From Brucella pseudogrignonensis (GTDB lineage Bacteria; Pseudomonadota; Alphaproteobacteria; Rhizobiales; Rhizobiaceae), in NCBI RefSeq assembly GCF_002252525.1, contig NZ_NNRM01000053.1:62001-126000 (forward strand): a stretch of DNA of 64,000 nucleotides, given 5' to 3'. Each line of letters begins with the position of its first letter. Positions within the stretch are counted from its first letter, which is position 1. The translations under genes were made by a program, and so were the position numbers. Below the pieces are notes generated by a model, which was given only the letters and a program-made list of their open reading frames with translations, made no database searches and was not told the origin of the DNA. This document shows positions 16,735 to 26,241 of the stretch, piece after piece.

Positions 16735-18559
16735 AGATCATGCTCAACTGCACGCCATAGGGTGGCAAAGTTATAGTCTTGCTACCTGCAATCACCACAT
16801 CCTGTTCATGTGGTGTAATATTGACCAGCCAGACTTCCTCTTCTACCGCCATTGCCAGAACGTCCGATGGACGCGAAGACTGGCATAGCCTGAAGTTTTT
16901 CCCGGCAAGCTGTGCAAGCACTTTTACTGTGTTGAACAAAGGGCGCTTGTTACCAATAGCGACCGGTTCATTCTCGTCCGCGATGAGCCCGAAAGGCCCG
17001 GTGAGAGCTGAAAGCGTAAGGCTGTCGAGACCAGCATTCAGCACCGATATGGCATAGGCCAATGCGAAGCTTTCCGCGAACTTCCCATTATGGCGCGGAT
17101 CACGATTGGCCATCGCAATGCGCTTGCCATTCGGGTTTTCCATTGTCCTGCTGCCATAAGGATTCTGGCGCATGGGGATGGTCGACGGCCCGATGCGATA
17201 GGGCTTGTCGCCGTAGATCGCGCGCACCGAACGGGTAATGAAAGGCAACGCCTCCAGTGTTTGCATAACGCTCAGATCATCAGCGGCATGAACAATTGGA
17301 TTGGTGCAATGGGTGACGAAATCAACAAGCTCGCCCGGAATGCGCTTGCGATTAAGTTCGGTGAAATAGCTCAGCATTCCGCCGCCAAGCCGCACATTCG
17401 GGAAGGCTGCTCTTGCTGCTGCATAAACATCTTCAAGTGGCGGGCAGGGTGGCCATTCGCTGCCGGGCGGTGTCGACTGCCGATCTATAGCCGGTGAAAC
17501 TATGACCGCATCTGGGGTAAAGCCAGCCGCTTTCATGTCAGAAGCGATTGCAGTCGTCTCTTCGATGAGCGATTTCGTGCAAGGCAATGCAATTTCGAGC
17601 GAAACGCGCCCGCTATGCTTCGCAGCCAGGGCTGCAAAATCCGCGAAGGTCGAACCTTTGTGCTCTGCCAGTGGATCGTAATGAAATAACAGATCCTGCG
17701 GACCAATCTCCTGCAACAGATCAATTGCGGCGAGGCTTGCTTTGGCTTCTTCCGGTGTGATGATAATGCCGATATTCGGCATTCTGCCGCTTGTGTCACC
17801 AAGCGTGATGTTCACCGGCTCCGCATCCCGGGTGTTATTTGGTGTCGCCGCGCGCGTGTCGGAAATGTTGAGGACGATGCGCTGATGCTGGGGGTTGGCG
17901 GCTTCGATTTGGTAAGGCCATGGCAAAGCCAGCGGACGTACATAGGTCTTGTAAGATGCATCGGACCAGTTGCGCTGATCTTCCATCTCAAACGTATCGC
18001 CTTCCATGCGGCATTCGGCCGTAACACTAGACATGGCCTCATGGGTGATCGCACGCATGTCCTTGAATGGCTGCCATGGCTCGATCAGATCGGGCAGGCG
18101 GGTGTTGTTGAGTGTACCGTCTACATGCTCGACGCTCACAGGTGCGCCTGCCACGCCGACGATTGGATGCAGGATGCAAAAGCCGCACCGGTTGGTTTCA
18201 AAGCCTGTCGCGGTATTCGCTACGGCGTCGAAAGTGAGCGTACCGCCACTCTCTGCCTGAATGCGGACATCAATGGTGAGTTGGGTCGCATCCGGGCCTT
18301 CGCAACGTGCCTGATAGGTGACAATGAAACCGCTGTCGTTTTGCTCGACATTCAGATCATGGATTTCCGGGTTGTAGGTTCCCCAGTCTCGATCCCGCAC
18401 GAGATAGGAGACCGCGCGCAAAACTTCGACACCGTCATAAGTGATGGTGCGAAGATTGCCGTCGCTTAAATCCAGGCCAAGCAAGCCCGCTTTTAGGTGC
18501 GTTGGCTGAGCTTCGGCTTCTCGCGTTCCATAGAGCAGGAAAGGATCAACGTTGCTCAT
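16733..18559 (-). CDS. apnL: D-apionate lactonase
   Basis: 608 residues with no common hydrolase motif. It begins with a beta-rich domain (GNLRTITYDGVEVLRAVSYL near residue 34, then RDWGTYNP) and continues into a TIM-barrel-like half (IGPQDLLFHYDPLAEHKGST near 286, RLGGGMLSYFTELNRKR near 390, THCTNPIVHAADD near 421). I assign it as D-apionate lactonase, which hydrolyses D-apionolactone to D-apionate, because it is the last gene of an operon that has every other gene of the D-apiose/D-apionate route and because its length and domain layout match that large lactonase family. It overlaps apsD by 4 nt. Start ATG at 18559. Confidence 0.82.
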   Translation of the reverse strand: MSNVDPFLLYGTREAEAQPTHLKAGLLGLDLSDGNLRTITYDGVEVLRAVSYLVRDRDWGTYNPEIHDLNVEQNDSGFIVTYQARCEGPDATQLTIDVRIQAESGGTLTFDAVANTATGFETNRCGFCILHPIVGVAGAPVSVEHVDGTLNNTRLPDLIEPWQPFKDMRAITHEAMSSVTAECRMEGDTFEMEDQRNWSDASYKTYVRPLALPWPYQIEAANPQHQRIVLNISDTRAATPNNTRDAEPVNITLGDTSGRMPNIGIIITPEEAKASLAAIDLLQEIGPQDLLFHYDPLAEHKGSTFADFAALAAKHSGRVSLEIALPCTKSLIEETTAIASDMKAAGFTPDAVIVSPAIDRQSTPPGSEWPPCPPLEDVYAAARAAFPNVRLGGGMLSYFTELNRKRIPGELVDFVTHCTNPIVHAADDLSVMQTLEALPFITRSVRAIYGDKPYRIGPSTIPMRQNPYGSRTMENPNGKRIAMANRDPRHNGKFAESFALAYAISVLNAGLDSLTLSALTGPFGLIADENEPVAIGNKRPLFNTVKVLAQLAGKNFRLCQSSRPSDVLAMAVEEEVWLVNITPHEQDVVIAGSKTITLPPYGVQLSMI

Positions 18560-19590
18560 TTGAGCAACGCCGTAATGTCGACGCGGTTGCCGCTTGTGGC
18601 ACTGTCATAGGCGGCTTCGACAAGCGCGAAAGTCTTGAGATTATCCGCACCCGATGTCGAGGTTTCTTCGTGAGTTTCCAGCTTGTCCACCCAATGCTGC
18701 TGAATGGCAAAAACGCTTTCCTGAATATTGTGCCAAGGACGTGAGGCCCATGAGAGTAGTTTTGGCGAAACGTCGGAAACCGTGGTGCTGTTCGGCGTAA
18801 TCACTTCAAAGCGATAACCCTGATAAAGCCTGATCGAACCTTCGCTGCCATCAATTTCGATGAGCGTTTCCGGGAAAGGATCGGTTTCGAGCTTGGTGGC
18901 ATAGCTTACATCAACAATGGAAGTAGCGCCATTTTCATGATCCATGAGAATAGTTGCTACATCTTCACCCTTGATTTTCGGGTTCACACGCTTTGTGCGA
19001 GCAACAAGGCTGGTCACATCGCCCAGAATGAAGCGTGCAATATCAAGCGTATGAATGCCTAAATCTTCGATGATGAAGCGTTCGCCTTCTGCAAGATAGG
19101 GCTGGCCGGAAAACACATCAAAGCCGGAGCGAAACGAGAAACGTCCCCAGAACGGCGTGCCGATGACGCCACTGTCGAGTGCCTTGCGCACTGCCTGAAT
19201 AGGCGTCTGCCAGCGGAAGTTTTCATGCACCATGAGCGGAATACCTGCTTCATCGCAGACCTTCACCATGGCCTTGGCATCATCAAGCGTTTTGGCAAAA
19301 GGCTTCTGGCAGATTGCTGGAACCTTGTGGGCGGCAGCAAGTTCCACCAGAGCACGATGGCTTGAAACCGTGGTGGCGATATCGACAAAGTCGATGCCGC
19401 CATCTGCAAACAGCGCTTGTGCATCCGTGTAGCGGCGTTCGATGCCAAACTGGTCGCCGACAATCTTCAACCGCTCAGGATCGCGGTCGCAGATTGCCAC
19501 GATTTTGGCACCCGAAACGTCATTCCATGCGTGCATCTGGTTGATTGCGAAGAAACCGCAGCCGATCAGAGCGCCATTCAATTCTGCCAT
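18556..19590 (-). CDS. apsD: D-apiose dehydrogenase (Gfo/Idh/MocA family)
   Basis: 344 residues. NAD(P)-binding GALIGCGFFAINQMHAW at residues 6-22; the catalytic-lysine motif is CQKPFAKTLDDA near 93 (QKP in place of the usual EKP); the substrate half has EDLGIHTLDIARFILGD near 175 with the conserved His/Asp. In the described D-apiose pathway this enzyme oxidises D-apiose to D-apionolactone. It lies between the transporter permease (11 nt away) and the lactonase. Gfo/Idh proteins vary widely in substrate, so the specific call depends on the operon. Confidence 0.85.
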   Translation of the reverse strand: MAELNGALIGCGFFAINQMHAWNDVSGAKIVAICDRDPERLKIVGDQFGIERRYTDAQALFADGGIDFVDIATTVSSHRALVELAAAHKVPAICQKPFAKTLDDAKAMVKVCDEAGIPLMVHENFRWQTPIQAVRKALDSGVIGTPFWGRFSFRSGFDVFSGQPYLAEGERFIIEDLGIHTLDIARFILGDVTSLVARTKRVNPKIKGEDVATILMDHENGATSIVDVSYATKLETDPFPETLIEIDGSEGSIRLYQGYRFEVITPNSTTVSDVSPKLLSWASRPWHNIQESVFAIQQHWVDKLETHEETSTSGADNLKTFALVEAAYDSATSGNRVDITALLK

Positions 19591-19601
19591 TTACTGAGCC
19601 T

Positions 19602-20669
19602 TTATCCTGCTTTTGCCATTTGCATGAGTGTAACGCGCTGCTGGAGGCGGCGCTGTGCCTGATCAACCACCACGGCAATGATGATGACAAGGCCTTTGAT
19701 GACCATCTGCCAGAAGGACGATACGCCCATCATGACCAGACCATCGGAGAGAATACCGATGACGAATGCACCGATGATTGTGCCGCCAATGGTGCCGCGT
19801 CCGCCCGACATTGAAGTCCCGCCGAGGACGGCTGCCGCAATGGCATTCAGCTCGAACGAGTTGCCGGTTGCCGGATGCGACGACATCAGTTCGGACGAGA
19901 TGATAAGCCCGGCGATCGCAGCACAGAAGCCCGAAAACATGTAAACGAACATCTTTACGCGGTCGACGCGGATACCCGACATGCGTGCCGCACGTTCATT
20001 GCCGCCGACTGCGAAAATCTGGCGACCAAGCGGTGTATATCGCGCGATATAGGCTGCAGCCAATGCGACGACGATCAGAATCCAGATCGAGACCGGAAGA
20101 CCGAGAATGCTGCCTGATCCGAGGAAGGCGAAGCCGGTTGTGCCCAGGTCTTCGCGGCCTACAAGGTTCGGGAAGGTTTGGCCGTCTGAGGACAGAAGTG
20201 CCAGGCCACGCGCTACATAAAGCGTGCCGAGTGTCGCAATAAAGGGCGCAACATTCAGTTTGGTTACCAATAGCCCGTTTATGAAGCCGACCGCGACACC
20301 AACAGCCAGTGTGATCAGCGAGATTTCAATGATGTTGAAATAGATCGTATAGCCGATGCCAAGATCGATACCGTAGATCAGAAGACCACCGGCAACCATA
20401 CCGCAAAGCCCGACAATGGAGCCGACGGAAAGGTCGATGCCGCCTGTGATGATGACGAAGGTCATGCCCATTGCAAGAAATGCGTTAAGAGCAACGTGCT
20501 TCGACATCAGGATCAGGTTGGCAGCTGACAGGAAGTTCGGGGCTGCGAACGAGAAGAAGATGAACACCGCGAAAAGAGCGATGAAGGTTCTCAGTTTCAT
20601 CAGCGTCAGCAGGGCCGAGCCGCTGTTAAAGGTTGAGTCAGTGGCGGCCGTCGTCGTGTTGGCTGTCAT
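19602..20669 (-). CDS. ABC importer permease, D-apiose operon
   Basis: 355 residues, RbsC type, 8-10 predicted membrane segments after a short polar leader. Family motifs: GGIDLSVGSIVGLCGMVAGG near residue 76 and ELNAIAAAVLGGTSMSGGRG near 273. It overlaps the ATPase stop by 4 nt. It pairs with the ATPase at 20666 and binding protein at 22969 to import the pathway substrate, presumably D-apiose. Its sequence is clearly different from the probable erythritol permease at 9771. Confidence 0.88.
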   Translation of the reverse strand: MTANTTTAATDSTFNSGSALLTLMKLRTFIALFAVFIFFSFAAPNFLSAANLILMSKHVALNAFLAMGMTFVIITGGIDLSVGSIVGLCGMVAGGLLIYGIDLGIGYTIYFNIIEISLITLAVGVAVGFINGLLVTKLNVAPFIATLGTLYVARGLALLSSDGQTFPNLVGREDLGTTGFAFLGSGSILGLPVSIWILIVVALAAAYIARYTPLGRQIFAVGGNERAARMSGIRVDRVKMFVYMFSGFCAAIAGLIISSELMSSHPATGNSFELNAIAAAVLGGTSMSGGRGTIGGTIIGAFVIGILSDGLVMMGVSSFWQMVIKGLVIIIAVVVDQAQRRLQQRVTLMQMAKAG

Positions 20670-22243
20670 GACGCGAGTTCCCTTGTTTGTTTGTTGTGGT
20701 CGTTGTCATGTGTGTGCCCGTGGCCCTTGGCCGATGCAGCAACAATGTCGGCTTCCGTCGCTTTATCGCGGTCGAATATGGCAATCAGCTTCCCATTGCT
20801 GAGCACCGCGATGCGATCGGAGAGCGCCATGACTTCTTCCAGATCAGAGGTTGAAAAGAGAATGGAGAGACCTTCGGCAGCAAGCCTGCGCATGGTGCGA
20901 AAGACATCGGCCTTTGCACCCACGTCGATGCCGCGCGATGGCTCGTCCATCAGAAGAACTTTCGGATTGGTCATCAGCGCCTTGCCGATGACAACCTTTT
21001 GCTGATTGCCACCTGACATCGAAGTGACTTCGAATTCGGGGTTCGGTGCCTTGATCGAAAGGTCTTTGATTGCCTGTTGAATGGCCTGCTTTTCACGCTT
21101 TGGCGTGATGTGGAAGAAGCGAGCCAGACGGTCGAGACTTGCCAGTGTCAGGTTGCTGGCAATCGACAAAATCTGTACCAGTCCTTCGCGCTGGCGATCT
21201 TCCGGTATGAGAGCAAGGCCACGCCGGATGCGACGGGTCGTATCGCGTTCCTTCACTTCCTCGCCATCGATATAGATATGGCCGGTGGAATGCCCATGCT
21301 GGCCCATCACACATTCGAAAAACTCGGAACGCCCAGCGCCCATAAGGCCGTAAATACCCAGAACTTCGCCTGCGCGCACAGTCAGGGAGACGTCATCAAC
21401 TGCAAGCCCGCCGGTTGCACGCGGCAGGGTGATGTTTTCAGCGCGAAACCGTTCTGCACCGATCTTGTGGGTCACAGGCTTGGCAAAATCCTTGGCATCA
21501 GAACCGATCATCGAACGCACGATCCATTGTGTATCGATATTTTTGATCTCTTCCTGGCCGGTGATTTTTCCGTCACGCAGAACCGTGATGTAATCGCCAA
21601 TCCGCATCAGTTCTTCGAGACGATGCGAAATATAGACGATTGCCACGCCCTTCTTTTTCAGCTCGGCGATCACCTTGAAAAGAATATCGACTTCGGCTGC
21701 AGAAAGAGCCGATGTCGGTTCATCCATGATGACAATGCGTGCATCGAGCGAAATAGCCTTGGCGATTTCGACAAGTTGCTGCTGACCGATTGGCAGATCA
21801 GCGACGAGCGTACTTGCATTGATGCCTGCATCAAGGCGGTCGAGATATTCATTGGCCTTGACGACCTGCGCCTTGTGATCAATGCCGCGCAAACCGCGTG
21901 TAATTTCGCGCGTGGCAAAGATGTTCTCTGCCACCGTCATGTTTGAAAACAGGTTGAGTTCCTGAAAGATCATCGCAATGCCGCGCTTTTGCGCGTCGGC
22001 GGGGCTGTCGAATGACACTTCCTCGCCATCAAGAATGATCTTCCCCATGGTCGGACGCTCAACGCCCGCGATGATCTTCATCAGCGTTGACTTGCCAGCA
22101 CCGTTTTCGCCGACAAGCACATTGACCGAACCACGGCGCAATTCAAGATTGGCGCGCTTAACCGCGACAATGCCCGAATAGACCTTGGAAACATCCTCAA
22201 GCTTGAGGACGATATCGTCCTTTGGGTTCAATTCCGTCTCCAT
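20666..22243 (-). CDS. ABC importer ATPase with two NBDs and a His-rich tail, D-apiose operon
   Basis: 525 residues. NBD1: Walker A GENGAGKST near 46, LPIGQQQLVEIAKAI near 151, VIMDEPTSAL near 173. NBD2: GLMGAGRSEFFECVMG near 302, MSGGNQQKVVIGKAL near 410, LLMDEPSRGID near 435. The C terminus adds AKGHGHTHDNDHN just before the end, a histidine-rich tail that is absent from the paralogue at 8206 and from usual RbsA/MglA proteins. It follows the DUF2291 gene by 3 nt. Core motifs are intact, so a working ATPase is expected; what the tail does is unknown. Confidence 0.9.
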   Translation of the reverse strand: METELNPKDDIVLKLEDVSKVYSGIVAVKRANLELRRGSVNVLVGENGAGKSTLMKIIAGVERPTMGKIILDGEEVSFDSPADAQKRGIAMIFQELNLFSNMTVAENIFATREITRGLRGIDHKAQVVKANEYLDRLDAGINASTLVADLPIGQQQLVEIAKAISLDARIVIMDEPTSALSAAEVDILFKVIAELKKKGVAIVYISHRLEELMRIGDYITVLRDGKITGQEEIKNIDTQWIVRSMIGSDAKDFAKPVTHKIGAERFRAENITLPRATGGLAVDDVSLTVRAGEVLGIYGLMGAGRSEFFECVMGQHGHSTGHIYIDGEEVKERDTTRRIRRGLALIPEDRQREGLVQILSIASNLTLASLDRLARFFHITPKREKQAIQQAIKDLSIKAPNPEFEVTSMSGGNQQKVVIGKALMTNPKVLLMDEPSRGIDVGAKADVFRTMRRLAAEGLSILFSTSDLEEVMALSDRIAVLSNGKLIAIFDRDKATEADIVAASAKGHGHTHDNDHNKQTRELAS

Positions 22244-22246
22244 CGC

Positions 22247-22891
22247 TTATTTCTCCAAAGAGATGGAAACAGGCGTGACGAGCGGAAGCTGGCCCTTTGA
22301 TGGCAACGGGAAAGCACCTTCGGCTTTCACCTTCATGCCAACCAGATCTTCGCGCGGGAGCTTTGATAGAACATCGTCATTGACGCGGGTGTTGAACGCC
22401 TTGCCAAATTGAGCCCAGTCGATCTGATTGCGAAACTCGTTGAAGTTCACAAAGGAGAGGCTGTCGCGAATTGCGCTGCCACGAACGGTCGGCCCGATCT
22501 GTACGCGTGCATCGGCCTTGCCATCGCCATTGCTGTCGACATCAACATAGGCTGCGCGCGATTTCGTTTCGGCGGCGACCACAGTGCCTTCAAGCTTGGC
22601 TGCAAAAGTCCAGGGGGCATTGCCCTGCTTTTCGCGATGACCGTATTTTGCTCCAGCGGCATCCGCATCTGCGTTTGCTGCCTGCATCACTTCATCGAGC
22701 GTTGCAGTTTTTTCGGCAAAAAACGGCTTAACTTTTGAGTCCCAGATGTCGGCAACCGAACGATCGGGATTGAAATTATCGCCGCGTGCTTCTGCGGCTT
22801 CTTCTGCTGTCGGAGTCTTGATGATTTTGCAGCCCGAAAGCGCGACACCGCAGGCCAGCAGGATAATGGAAGCTGACTTCAGCACTGACAT
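22247..22891 (-). CDS. DUF2291-family lipoprotein of the apiose transporter
   Basis: 214 residues. A lipoprotein signal peptide is visible: MSVLKSASIILLACGVALSG then Cys at position 21. The mature part has DVDSNGDGKADARVQIGPTV near 116, a calcium-loop-like DxDxNxDGxAD stretch, and the shared DUF2291 segments described for 7556-8209. It lies between the binding protein and the ATPase. Its paralogue uses a membrane anchor instead of a lipid anchor, so both copies put the same domain at the periplasmic face of the inner membrane. An accessory role in import is the simplest inference. Confidence 0.8.
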   Translation of the reverse strand: MSVLKSASIILLACGVALSGCKIIKTPTAEEAAEARGDNFNPDRSVADIWDSKVKPFFAEKTATLDEVMQAANADADAAGAKYGHREKQGNAPWTFAAKLEGTVVAAETKSRAAYVDVDSNGDGKADARVQIGPTVRGSAIRDSLSFVNFNEFRNQIDWAQFGKAFNTRVNDDVLSKLPREDLVGMKVKAEGAFPLPSKGQLPLVTPVSISLEK

Positions 22892-22920
22892 GATTTTATC
22901 CTCGGTATTAGGAACATATC

Positions 22921-22948
22921 GGGAGCGCTAACATTTGTTGGCGCTCCC
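22921..22948 (-). other. Intercistronic stem-loop after the binding-protein gene
   Basis: GGGAGCGC (22921-22928) and GCGCTCCC (22941-22948) pair perfectly, and the inner TAACA/TGTTG extends the stem. On the minus strand it lies between the binding-protein stop (22969) and the DUF2291 start (22891). No T-run follows, so it probably protects the upstream mRNA or partly attenuates, giving more binding protein than ATPase and permease. Confidence 0.65.
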
Positions 22949-22968
22949 GAAGTCGCAAGCCTTGGGAG

Positions 22969-24000
<1,032 letters not shown>

Positions 24001-24828
24001 TCACGTAATGCGACGGATGCTTTCTGCGATTTCTTCCGGTTCGAAAACGTTCTTCCAATCGTCGCGCATCAGCGCAGGAATACCGAATTCGATTGCCTTG
24101 TTGCAGGCATCGGAGAATACGCCCTGGACTTCGCCAAAGATGACGGCGCCGAGAACATTCATGTGGCCGAGCAGGAAGTCGCGTGCTGCTTCTTCAGGAA
24201 CGCCACGACGGACGCATTCGTCCATGGCCTGCTTCATGACAACCAGAAGCGACGCGCAAACGGTTTCCGAAAGACCTGGCTCGAGGATTGCGAGCTGTTC
24301 AACGGTTACGCGGTGCGAACGCATGACTGGTGCCCAGATGACCTTGGCGATTTCTTCACCAAGTGCATAGGATTTTTCCGGACCCTGCATCAGAGCCGAA
24401 ACGATGTGCTGCTTTGCAAACAGACCGCCGAAGTGGTCCTTCTTTGCCTGCATGTCCGTTTCGTCGTTGAAGATCGGCGGATGGCAAGGATGGGTAACGA
24501 AATAGGTGAGGTCTGCGCGTTCTGGCAGATGGCCAGCAAATGGTGCAGCCGCGTCGAGCGCAATAACCATTGTGCCTGGCTTCAGCTTGTCAACGATGCC
24601 AGCAGCAACTTTACCGATGATGGTGTCCGGCACAGCCAAAATGACGACTTCAGCGCCTTCGAGACCTGCGTCTGCATCGATGGTGTCGATGTCGAGTTCG
24701 TTCTTCAGGCGTGCCTTGCCTGCGTCGCTGACTTCGATGTGGCGTACGTCAAAGCGCGAACCCTTGAGGTTCTTGGCCAGACGGTAACCCATCTTGCCGC
24801 CTGCGCCGAACAGAGCAATAGCTGTCAT
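24001..24828 (-). CDS. apnO: D-apionate oxidoisomerase
   Basis: 275 residues. N-terminal Rossmann motif IALFGAGGKMGYRLAKNLKG at residues 3-22; the remainder resembles a 6-phosphogluconate dehydrogenase-like helical C-terminal domain (LEPGLSETVCASLLVVMKQA near 171; DFLLGHMNVLGAVIFGEVQG near 205). Between them THPCHPPIFNDETD near 135 probably forms a metal or substrate site. In the D-apiose pathway this enzyme oxidises and isomerises D-apionate to 3-oxo-isoapionate. It is the first gene after an internal operator (24863-24877) and may thus be transcribed from its own promoter as well as from the upstream kinase. Confidence 0.85.
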   Translation of the reverse strand: MTAIALFGAGGKMGYRLAKNLKGSRFDVRHIEVSDAGKARLKNELDIDTIDADAGLEGAEVVILAVPDTIIGKVAAGIVDKLKPGTMVIALDAAAPFAGHLPERADLTYFVTHPCHPPIFNDETDMQAKKDHFGGLFAKQHIVSALMQGPEKSYALGEEIAKVIWAPVMRSHRVTVEQLAILEPGLSETVCASLLVVMKQAMDECVRRGVPEEAARDFLLGHMNVLGAVIFGEVQGVFSDACNKAIEFGIPALMRDDWKNVFEPEEIAESIRRIT

Positions 24829-24862
24829 GATTGTATTTCCTTCCCGTAGTTTTGGTAGCTTA

Positions 24863-24891
24863 ACTGGTATAACCAGTCAATGAGTATTCCA
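24863..24891 (-). promoter_or_regulatory. Candidate GntR operator inside the apiose operon
   Basis: ACTGGTATAACCAGT (24863-24877) is a dyad with 6-bp arms and a 3-nt centre, close to the TGGTnnnACCA type bound by many FadR-subfamily GntR regulators. It is followed by TGAGTATTCCA (24881-24891), a word that recurs next to the regulator gene at 27653-27663. It sits in the 66-nt gap between oiaK and apnO. Binding by the GntR protein at 27776 is inferred. Confidence 0.65.
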
Positions 24892-24894
24892 GAT

Positions 24895-26241
24895 TCAAGA
24901 GGTCAGGCCATCACGAATCTGGCTGAAGTACCCGTCAGAACCGACCTGACCGCCCTTGAGAGCAATCTGGAGGCCGTTGGTGGCGGCATGCGCGCCGTGT
25001 GCCGTGCAAAGTGGCGACCCCGGTGTTTGTGGAAGCGGCAAAAGCGTGGTGAGTGCATCGACATGCAATTCACGCAATGCGTGGCTGGAAGTGTCACCGC
25101 CTGCAATCACTGCGCGGGTAAGCTGTTCGCGCTCGACAAGGCTGCGGAGGATAAAACCGAGGCTGCGGGCCAGCTTGTGGCGGCTGCCTGCGATCTTATC
25201 GATTTCTGTGCCGCGATCAGCCGACGGACCAAGGGCAGTGTTGAGGATCACGCTGTTGCCCTGCTGGAGCGCCTTCTGGCCGTCAGCAATGGCAGCTTCG
25301 ATTGCCTGATTGCCGTTTTCGCCAAGAAGATCGAGCGGATTAAGATCAATGCCGGTAAAGCCCGATGCGGTCGCGTGGCGGATTTGGCGTTCGGTGGTTG
25401 GCGACACGCTGCCAGAAACGACCGCGATGCGGTCAGCCTTGCCTGGAAGCGGAAACTCTTTTTTCGCACCGATCAGTCCGGCCTTGGCCCAGGCGGACAG
25501 AAGCGCATATTCAACGCCGGACGAACCGGCAACGAACCAGCCAGCATCAGGACGCAAACGCCAGAGCTGTTCACCTGACTGCAGCTGGCTTTCGTGGCTA
25601 TCGACGTCAAGCAACAACATGCCGTCAGCCGCTTTGACAATCGCGTTTACACGCTCATCCGCATCGGAGGCTGAAAGCGCTACGAGATCAGCAAGCACGG
25701 TTTTCAGTGCTGTCTGCTTAGCCAGATGCTCGCGCAGGTCCGCTTCATGCATTGGCGTGACGGGATGGCGGCTCATGACCGGATGGCGGTCAATACGATA
25801 GACTTCGCCCTGATAGGCGGCAAAGAGATTGCCGAAAGCGGTATAACGTTTGAGCTGCGGTGCGCCGACAATCAGTGGCACATAGGCTTGATTGAAGATC
25901 GCTTTGCCAATTTCTACCGCCTTGCCGATATTGCCGACATGGGGCGCGGAATCGAATGTTGAGCAGACCTTATAATGGGCAATCGCAGCATTCAGGCTTT
26001 TGAGCCAGTTGAATGCAGGCGTCAGATTTTCCTGCATCCAATCCGGTGTTTCGCTGCGGCTCGTTCCGGCAAGACCAATAGCCTTACAGTGCGAAAAGCG
26101 CGAAAGAAGCTCTTCGTCCGGCACATTCATGAACAGCACAGTGTCAACGCCGTTGGAAGCCATGGCTTCCATAACATCGGTCGAGCCGGTGAGGTCGTCA
26201 CCGTAGTAAGACAGCAGCAATTCGTTGGAGGCCTTGGTCAT
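24895..26241 (-). CDS. oiaK: 3-oxo-isoapionate kinase (DUF1537 family)
   Basis: 448 residues of the DUF1537 / four-carbon acid sugar kinase family. The N-terminal substrate domain starts LLLSYYGDDLTGSTDVMEAM (residues 8-27), with the usual Asp-Asp pair; the C-terminal nucleotide domain has RAVIAGGDTSSHALRELHV near 380 and the GSPLCTAHG loop near 407. Kinases of this family act on oxidised short sugars. Next to a RuBisCO-like protein and apnO the expected reaction is phosphorylation of 3-oxo-isoapionate to the 4-phosphate. Its start codon shares one base with the stop of the RuBisCO-like gene, so the two are translationally coupled. Confidence 0.83.
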   Translation of the reverse strand: MTKASNELLLSYYGDDLTGSTDVMEAMASNGVDTVLFMNVPDEELLSRFSHCKAIGLAGTSRSETPDWMQENLTPAFNWLKSLNAAIAHYKVCSTFDSAPHVGNIGKAVEIGKAIFNQAYVPLIVGAPQLKRYTAFGNLFAAYQGEVYRIDRHPVMSRHPVTPMHEADLREHLAKQTALKTVLADLVALSASDADERVNAIVKAADGMLLLDVDSHESQLQSGEQLWRLRPDAGWFVAGSSGVEYALLSAWAKAGLIGAKKEFPLPGKADRIAVVSGSVSPTTERQIRHATASGFTGIDLNPLDLLGENGNQAIEAAIADGQKALQQGNSVILNTALGPSADRGTEIDKIAGSRHKLARSLGFILRSLVEREQLTRAVIAGGDTSSHALRELHVDALTTLLPLPQTPGSPLCTAHGAHAATNGLQIALKGGQVGSDGYFSQIRDGLTS

